A DNA stretch of 35,563 bases from contig JAITLB010000257.1 in NCBI GenBank assembly GCA_031278175.1, positions 1-35,563 on the forward strand, given 5' to 3'. The stretch comes from Christensenellaceae bacterium (GTDB lineage Bacteria; Bacillota; Clostridia; Christensenellales; DTU072). The notes beneath the pieces are model-generated. The model was given only the letters and a program-made list of their open reading frames with translations. It was not told the origin of the DNA and ran no database searches. Made by a program: the position numbers and the translations under genes. Positions 30,171-35,563 of the stretch are shown here, one piece after another (the first letter of the stretch is position 1; the number at the start of each line of letters is the position of its first letter).

Positions 30171-30446
30171 GTGGCAGAATCTTTAGATGTCGGGTCGATA
30201 GCTTTTTCTAAGTCAGGACGCGATAGTGGCAGGTACTATGTCATCGTTGAGATAGTTAATGCGGATTTCGTAAAGATAGTTGATGGCAAGACACGACGGC
30301 TCGAGAAGCCAAAATTGAAAAAGCTAAAACATCTTAAGCTTGTAAACGATAGCTTACCTAAAATCGCTGAAAAGCTAAAGAATAACAAAAAAATCTTTGA
30401 CGCGGAGATTAGAAGCGCGTTAAGGGACTATAATGGTTCTATATAA
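30171..30446 (+). CDS. KOW-domain RNA-binding protein (L14e-like)
   Basis: LDVGSIAFSKSGRDSGRYYVIVEIVNADFVKIVDGKTRRLEKPKLKKLKHL; position between map and infA; GTG start. Confidence 0.8.
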   Translation: MAESLDVGSIAFSKSGRDSGRYYVIVEIVNADFVKIVDGKTRRLEKPKLKKLKHLKLVNDSLPKIAEKLKNNKKIFDAEIRSALRDYNGSI

Positions 30447-30470
30447 TCTAGGTAAAAAGGAGATCTTGTT

Positions 30471-30692
30471 ATGTCAAAAGACGATGTCATCGAATTTGAG
30501 GGTGTCGTAACAGAAGTTCTACCAGGCACAACGTTTCGCGTCAAGTTATCTAATGGTCACGTGATATTTGCGTATTTGTCAGGCAAGATGAGACTTCACT
30601 ATGTTAAGGTATATGAAGGTGATAGTGTTAAAGTCGCCGTCAGTCCCTACGATTTAGAAAAAGGCAGAATCGTTTACAGAAACAAGAACTAA
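30471..30692 (+). CDS. infA: translation initiation factor IF-1
   Basis: [69 protein letters not shown]. Confidence 0.97.
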   Translation: MSKDDVIEFEGVVTEVLPGTTFRVKLSNGHVIFAYLSGKMRLHYVKVYEGDSVKVAVSPYDLEKGRIVYRNKN

Positions 30693-30713
30693 AACTAAGA
30701 AGAGGTAAGAACA

Positions 30714-30830
30714 ATGAAAGTAAGACCATCGGTAAAACCGATTTGCGATAAGTGCAAAATAATAAAAAGACATGGAAAAGTTATGGTCATCTGCAGCAAA
30801 TACCCTAAGCATAAGCAGACACAGGGTTAG
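30714..30830 (+). CDS. rpmJ: 50S ribosomal protein L36 (zinc-type)
   Basis: [38 protein letters not shown] (38 aa); AAGAGGT upstream; missing from the ORF track because it is short. Confidence 0.96.
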   Translation: MKVRPSVKPICDKCKIIKRHGKVMVICSKYPKHKQTQG

Positions 30831-30887
30831 ATGCTATAGCATTGTAGTGCCTTGTACTAGAACATTTATAATTAGGTGTTCAAATAT

Positions 30888-30917
30888 TTGCTTTAAAAGG
30901 CAAATTTAAGATATAAT
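30888..30917 (+). promoter_or_regulatory. candidate promoter for the rpsM-rplQ (alpha) transcript
   Basis: TTGCTT (30888-30893), 18-bp spacer, TATAAT (30912-30917) in the 189-bp rpmJ-rpsM gap. Confidence 0.5.
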
Positions 30918-30953
30918 TAAAAAATTGTGCAATCTTCCGAGAGAGCGGCTGTC

Positions 30954-30991
30954 CGGTATAACGGATTTCTCCGGAGAAAAACATTATACCG
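30954..30991 (+). promoter_or_regulatory. stem-loop in the rpsM 5' leader
   Basis: CGGTATAA / TTATACCG 8-bp stem enclosing CGGA-TTTC-TCCG. Confidence 0.5.
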
Positions 30992-31019
30992 AAACAAAAT
31001 ATTTTGGAGGTTTAACTAA

Positions 31020-31391
31020 ATGGCTCGTATATCAGGTGTAGATTTACCCCGCGAGAAAAGAGTTGAAATAGGTCTAACTTACATATACGGCATCGGGAGA
31101 CCAACATCGAACAAATTACTCGATGCATGCAAGATTAGTCCCGATACCAGAGTGAAAGATTTGACTGAAGATCAAATTGTAAAGATCCGCGATTATATTG
31201 AAGAGAATTTGCGCGTTGAGGGTGATCTTAAGCGCGATGTAATGCTTAATATAAAGCGATTAATGGAAATTGGTTCCTATCGTGGCGTAAGACATCGTAA
31301 GGGCTTGCCTGTGCGTGGACAACGTACAAAGCAAAATGCGCGCACACGTAAAGGCAAAAAGCGCACCGTTGGCCGCACGAAGAAGAAATAG
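31020..31391 (+). CDS. rpsM: 30S ribosomal protein S13
   Basis: [34 protein letters not shown]...[27 protein letters not shown]. Confidence 0.98.
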   Translation: MARISGVDLPREKRVEIGLTYIYGIGRPTSNKLLDACKISPDTRVKDLTEDQIVKIRDYIEENLRVEGDLKRDVMLNIKRLMEIGSYRGVRHRKGLPVRGQRTKQNARTRKGKKRTVGRTKKK

Positions 31392-31403
31392 GAGAAGCAT
31401 AAG

Positions 31404-31799
31404 ATGGCAGCAGTTAAAAGAACCGCGATCAAGAGAAGAAAAGATCTTAAACATGTAGAGAGAGGTCAAGTTCACATTCACGCATCTTTCAATAACACTA
31501 TCGTCACTGTGACTGATATGACTGGTAACGTTATAAGCTGGTCTTCATCTGGAAAACTTGGGCTTAAAGGCAGTCGTAAATCGACAGCATTTGCAGCTCA
31601 AATAGTTTCAGAAGATGCAGCAAAGAACGCAAAAATACAGGGATTGCGGAGAGTTGAGGTATATGTTAAGGGTCCTGGTCAAGGTAGAGAGTCAGCAATA
31701 CGTGCATTGCAAGTAGCCGAACTTGAAATAACCAAAATTCAGGATGTGTCACCAATACCCCATAATGGATGTAGACCTCCCAAACGCAGACGTCTGTAG
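31404..31799 (+). CDS. rpsK: 30S ribosomal protein S11
   Basis: [48 protein letters not shown]...[15 protein letters not shown]. Confidence 0.98.
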   Translation: MAAVKRTAIKRRKDLKHVERGQVHIHASFNNTIVTVTDMTGNVISWSSSGKLGLKGSRKSTAFAAQIVSEDAAKNAKIQGLRRVEVYVKGPGQGRESAIRALQVAELEITKIQDVSPIPHNGCRPPKRRRL

Positions 31800-32090
31800 T
31801 TTTAGACAACCACAAAGTGTGTTTTATTAAGACAGTGTTTGCGTGGTTAAGAGAAATGAATATAAAGCGTTTAACTAGCAAGTTCACTTAGAATGATTTG
31901 TCTGTGTTAAAGATCACAACTTCAATTTCTCATTAACTTGAAGTTTAAAGATAAATACCAAAATTTTACCTGAGGTACAACGATAAGACTAGTGAAATCT
32001 ATAGCACTAGTGAAGTTGGAAAAACAGGAGTCGCAGCTCAAAGATGCCAATAGAACTTTGAGCCAAAATAAGGAAACAGGATATTAAAAT
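31800..32090 (+). promoter_or_regulatory. structured rpsK-rpsD intergenic RNA (candidate S4/rpsD leader)
   Basis: Three strong hairpins: AACTTCAA/TTGAAGTT (31918/31938), ACTAGTG/CACTAGT (31988/32005), GCTCAAAG/CTTTGAGC (32036/32056). rpsD autoregulatory leaders are established in Firmicutes. Confidence 0.65.
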
Positions 32091-32714
32091 ATGGCAAAAT
32101 ATACCGGACCCGTTTGCAAATTATGCAGAAGAGAGGGAGCGAAATTATTTTTAAAAGGCGATAGATGCTACGGACGCCGTTGCGCAATGGAAGGCAGTGC
32201 AATTCCACCTGGACAGCATGGTGGTGCAAGAAAGAAAGCTACTCCTTATAGTGTGCAGTTGCGAGAAAAGCAAAAAGCAAAGAGAGCTTATGGACTGCTA
32301 GAGAAGCAATTTCATATGTACTATGAGAAAGCCGAGAAAATGCGTGGAATAACAGGTGAGAACATGTTTGTTCTTATTGAACGCCGACTAGACAATGTCG
32401 TATATCGCATGGGCATAGGTTCTTCGCGTGCACAGTCAAGGCAAATTGTCAATCACAGACATATCACAGTAAATGGTAACACAGTTGACATTCCTTCTTA
32501 TTTAGTTAAAACAGGCGATATCATTGCTATAAAGGAAACTAAAAGGGAAAAACCCATATTCGTTGAATTGAAAGGCATGAAGCTGAACAATTTACCTAAA
32601 TGGTTGACATTCGACACCACAACATTGAGTGGACAAATTATTGCTTTACCAACTCGCGCAGATTTGGATTTGACTATCTCAGAGCACATGATAGTTGAGT
32701 TGTACTCAAAATAA
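32091..32714 (+). CDS. rpsD: 30S ribosomal protein S4
   Basis: [27 protein letters not shown]...[32 protein letters not shown]. Confidence 0.98.
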   Translation: MAKYTGPVCKLCRREGAKLFLKGDRCYGRRCAMEGSAIPPGQHGGARKKATPYSVQLREKQKAKRAYGLLEKQFHMYYEKAEKMRGITGENMFVLIERRLDNVVYRMGIGSSRAQSRQIVNHRHITVNGNTVDIPSYLVKTGDIIAIKETKREKPIFVELKGMKLNNLPKWLTFDTTTLSGQIIALPTRADLDLTISEHMIVELYSK

Positions 32715-32739
32715 TTTTTGAGTAAGGAGTATTCATAAT

Positions 32740-33693
32740 ATGTTAGAAATATCTAAACCAAAAATTTCAGTAGAAGAAAATTCAAACAGAGCCGAGGCGA
32801 CATTTGTTGTTGAACCACTTGAACGTGGTTATGGAATAACAATTGGTAATGCGCTTCGTCGTATATTAAGCACAGCTCTTCCAGGTGTTGCGATAGTAGG
32901 TATTAGAATAGAAGGCATTTCTCACGAGTTTTCTACTATTAAAGGTGTTCGCGAAGATGTATGTGAAATAATTCTTAATCTCAAAGATGTAGCAATAAAA
33001 TCTTTCAATACTGATAATTTTGAGCCTCAAGTTATTAAGCTCTTTAAGAATGAACCAGGTGCAATTTATGCGGGTGATATTGACGTATCAGGAGATATTG
33101 GAATAATGAATCCTGAAGCATATATTTGCACGCTAGATGAGGGCGCAAGTCTTAGCATGGAACTTTCAATAGACATGGGAAGAGGTTATTCAAGTGCAAA
33201 AGAAAACAAGAACCCAAAGGCACCAATAGGTTATATACCCATTGATTCATTATTTTCACCAGTAGTAGCGGTTAGTTATGAAGTTGAGAGCACACGTGTA
33301 GAGCAGTCGATAGATTACGATAAGTTGCGCGTAACTGTTAAAACCAATGCAGCCGCAACGGCACGCGAGGTTGTATCTCTTGCTGCTAAAATAATGGAAG
33401 ATCATATGAAATTATTCATTGGTCTAGTTGATCATATGGCCTCTTTAGATACTATGATTACACATGATGAGGTGAGACAATCAAAGACACTTCATATGAG
33501 CATAGAAGAGCTAGAGCTATCTGTAAGACCGCTTAACTGTCTTAAGAGAGCAGGAATATCAACTGTTGATGATTTAGTGAGAAAAAGCGAAGATGAAATG
33601 CTGAAAGTAAGAAATCTCGGTCGCAAATCGCTAGATGAGGTTATAAAGAAGCTTGAGAGCATTGGCTTAGGTTTTAATAATAAAGACGACTAG
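32740..33693 (+). CDS. rpoA: DNA-directed RNA polymerase subunit alpha
   Basis: FVVEPLERGYGITIGNALRRILSTALPGVAIVGIRIEG...LSVRPLNCLKRAGISTVDDLV...VRNLGRKSLDEVIKKL. Confidence 0.98.
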   Translation: MLEISKPKISVEENSNRAEATFVVEPLERGYGITIGNALRRILSTALPGVAIVGIRIEGISHEFSTIKGVREDVCEIILNLKDVAIKSFNTDNFEPQVIKLFKNEPGAIYAGDIDVSGDIGIMNPEAYICTLDEGASLSMELSIDMGRGYSSAKENKNPKAPIGYIPIDSLFSPVVAVSYEVESTRVEQSIDYDKLRVTVKTNAAATAREVVSLAAKIMEDHMKLFIGLVDHMASLDTMITHDEVRQSKTLHMSIEELELSVRPLNCLKRAGISTVDDLVRKSEDEMLKVRNLGRKSLDEVIKKLESIGLGFNNKDD

Positions 33694-33705
33694 GAGAGTA
33701 GAACA

Positions 33706-34218
33706 ATGGCATCTAATAGAAAATTAGGGAAAAGAACTGATCAACGTGTTCAGTTAGTATATAGTCAGGCATCTTCACTTTTATGGCACGGTGAGATAGT
33801 AACAACTCTAGAACGTGCTAAGGAAGTTCGCAAAGTTGCAGAGAAGATGATAACGACAGCAATCAGAACTTATGAAGACACAGTCAATGTGGATAAGCTT
33901 AAGACCAATCTAAAGAATGAAAAAATAAAGGTTGCTTTCGTTAATGATGGTCCACGCAAACTTGCGGCAAGACGCAGACTTTTAGCAATAGTGCAAAACA
34001 TACCAGAAGAGCGCGCAAAGAAAGAGAAAAAGGCGGAGTATAAAGCTAGAACTAAGGATATTAAGTTCCCGCTCATTGAGAAAATATTCCGCGAATATGC
34101 ACCTAAATATGACGCAAGAGCTAAAGAGAAAAATTGTGGTGGTGGTTATACACGCATTATCAAATTAGGTGAGCGTCGCGGTGATGATGCTTCAATGGTT
34201 ATATTGCAACTAGTATAA
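33706..34218 (+). CDS. rplQ: 50S ribosomal protein L17
   Basis: NRKLGKRTDQRVQLVYSQASSLLWHGEIVTTLERAKEVRKVAEKMIT...GGYTRIIKLGERRGDDASMVILQL. Confidence 0.96.
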   Translation: MASNRKLGKRTDQRVQLVYSQASSLLWHGEIVTTLERAKEVRKVAEKMITTAIRTYEDTVNVDKLKTNLKNEKIKVAFVNDGPRKLAARRRLLAIVQNIPEERAKKEKKAEYKARTKDIKFPLIEKIFREYAPKYDARAKEKNCGGGYTRIIKLGERRGDDASMVILQLV

Positions 34219-34237
34219 TTAAAATTAAATTATATTT

Positions 34238-34266
34238 AAACAAAAAGGCGAAAGCCTTTTTTGTTT
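34238..34266 (+). terminator. rho-independent terminator after rplQ
   Basis: AAACAAAAAGGC-GAAA-GCCTTTTTTGTTT, 12-bp stem with T-tract. Confidence 0.9.
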
Positions 34267-34398
34267 AAGAGAGCAAGAGAATCTTTGTGTTTTATTAAAG
34301 AGTAGTTTAGCAGCAGTGATAGAGTCGATTATTTAATTCTACATTGTCATAAGAATTAAAAAATTAACAACATTTTTGATTAGTATATCTTTATCAGC

Positions 34399-34427
34399 TT
34401 GACAATATAGGCAAATATTGATAGACT
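34399..34427 (+). promoter_or_regulatory. candidate promoter for tRNA-Ser
   Basis: TTGACA (34399-34404), 17-bp spacer, TAGACT (34422-34427). Confidence 0.5.
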
Positions 34428-34520
34428 ATATACCGTCCTCATTGATTGTTTTCATGATAAGACAAACAAGCACGGATTCACAGTATATGATATTATGTGT
34501 ATGCGGATTATATAATTTGT

Positions 34521-34609
34521 GGAGGAATAGCGAAGCGGTCATAACGCGGCGGTCTTGAAAACCGTTTAGGGGAAACCCTACGGGGGTTCGAATCCCTCTT
34601 CCTCCGCCA
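34521..34609 (+). tRNA. tRNA-Ser(TGA), CCA encoded
   Basis: GGAGGAA...TTCCTCCGCCA acceptor stem; anticodon loop CTTGAAA; long variable arm; GGTTCGAATCC T-arm. Confidence 0.96.
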
Positions 34610-34622
34610 AACCGAGTAAAAC

Positions 34623-34655
34623 ACGAACCCCGAACCATCGAGGTTCGTTTTTTTT
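34623..34655 (+). terminator. terminator after tRNA-Ser
   Basis: ACGAACC ... GGTTCGT followed by an 8-nt T tract. Confidence 0.8.
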
Positions 34656-35347
34656 GTGGGCATCTCTGTATTCTTGGATTTGGCTTTTAGTTAGAGAGTA
34701 GACGTTTCTATGACCCCCAAAATGATTGCCCGCTTAACTTTGGGTTTGCGCGTTTTTCATTGAGAGATTAAGCAAGATCTGCGCATCTGGAATTTCATCG
34801 AATCTATGCTACTTACCGTCTAGCGCGGAGTATTTAACCATGCGCTGTATCGCGTTCTCTCACAGCTTAACATTAAGCGGTTCTTATTTTCTGCAATCCA
34901 ATTGCTTTGCCTTATCCTATATTTTGAAGTGTTCCTTGCAAGTATAATTTTGGGTGAGATTTTCTTGTCACAAATGTAAGATTTAATCCTGTCAAAATAG
35001 ATTTAATATGTAAAGACCCCAGTTTTGCGCTTTCAGGCAATGCTTTATTGAATCTTCTCACAAATATGCCTTAATTTAAGGCTCAAAAAAAATTTGCTTG
35101 TTACTTCGATAGTTTAGTTTGATTTGCTTTTCATGAATTCAAACCTCTATGACTATCCCGTGGCATTTTTAGGCGAGATAGACGGGGGCGGTGTATCAGA
35201 AAATTGCTAAGCGTCCGAGATAAGTCCATTGCCAGGTTAAGACAGTTCTGTTCAAAACCTGTTAATTAGCGTCAGGTTCGGCTTGAGCGAAGAAAATGCG
35301 TATGTTGAGAAAGCTCACTAAAAACCTGCTAAATCGAATTAACATTT

Positions 35348-35376
35348 TTGACAAAAGTAGTATCGTTTGATACAAT
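35348..35376 (+). promoter_or_regulatory. sigma-A-type promoter for the XRE gene
   Basis: TTGACA (35348-35353), 17-bp spacer, TACAAT (35371-35376), 32 bp upstream of the ATG. Confidence 0.75.
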
Positions 35377-35408
35377 TGATATTAGTAATGGTGTCATCGG
35401 AGTGTTGC

Positions 35409-35563
35409 ATGAATCTTAGCAGAATTATCAAATTTATAAGAGATTCTTTAGCGTTAAGCCAAGACGAGCTTGCTATAAAAATCGGTGTCGAGCGACTTGC
35501 AGTCGTAAGATGGGAAAATGAAAAGGCAACACCCAACAAAATGGCTCAAGTCAAACTCTGTGA
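35409..35563 (+). CDS. XRE-family helix-turn-helix protein, N-terminus only (truncated by window edge)
   Basis: MNLSRIIKFIRDSLALSQDELAIKIGVERLAVVRWENEKATPNKMAQVKLC: HTH_3-like LSQ.ELA..IGV....V.RWENEK.TP. Missing from the ORF track because it is truncated. Confidence 0.85.
   Translation, partial: MNLSRIIKFIRDSLALSQDELAIKIGVERLAVVRWENEKATPNKMAQVKLC

Noticed and set aside
34426-34638. ORF track minus-strand protein with GGGRGIRTPVGFPLNGFQDRRVMTASLF
   Set aside because: It is the antisense translation of tRNA-Ser, a well-known spurious annotation type.
1-35563. CRISPR arrays, IS elements, prophage genes, rRNA genes
   Set aside because: No regularly spaced direct repeats, transposase/integrase ORFs or rRNA sequences seen.

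Overview
This looks like a chromosomal segment from a low-GC Firmicutes/Clostridia-like bacterium; the taxonomy is inferred from gene content and codon usage only. Left part, minus strand: a truncated lipoprotein, a PHP-family histidinol-phosphatase-like gene, argS, recF, metA, smpB, secG and ppa. These are followed on the plus strand by pyruvate:ferredoxin oxidoreductase, a minus-strand tRNA-Lys(CTT), and a compact four-gene module: membrane-anchored papain/C39-like cysteine-peptidase-like protein, unknown membrane-anchored protein, ABC ATPase, ABC-2 permease. The right half is an S10-spc-alpha ribosomal protein cluster from rpsJ to rplQ (including secY, adk, map, a KOW protein, infA, rpmJ and rpoA), then tRNA-Ser(TGA) and the start of an XRE-type HTH gene. 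The most interesting signal is a recurring RNA hairpin motif (AUAAGAC - variable stem - GAAAUCUWUA loop - complementary stem - UGGAARAA). It occurs in the rplC-rplD gap and in the rpsK-rpsD gap, with a weaker relative in the long rpsJ leader. The stem sequences differ but remain paired around the conserved loop. Other points of interest are the peptidase/ABC module, a translationally coupled metA-recF pair away from dnaA/dnaN, and a cluster of CAGGTT boxes plus a promoter-embedded palindrome upstream of the XRE gene. All assignments are by eye; no searches were run.
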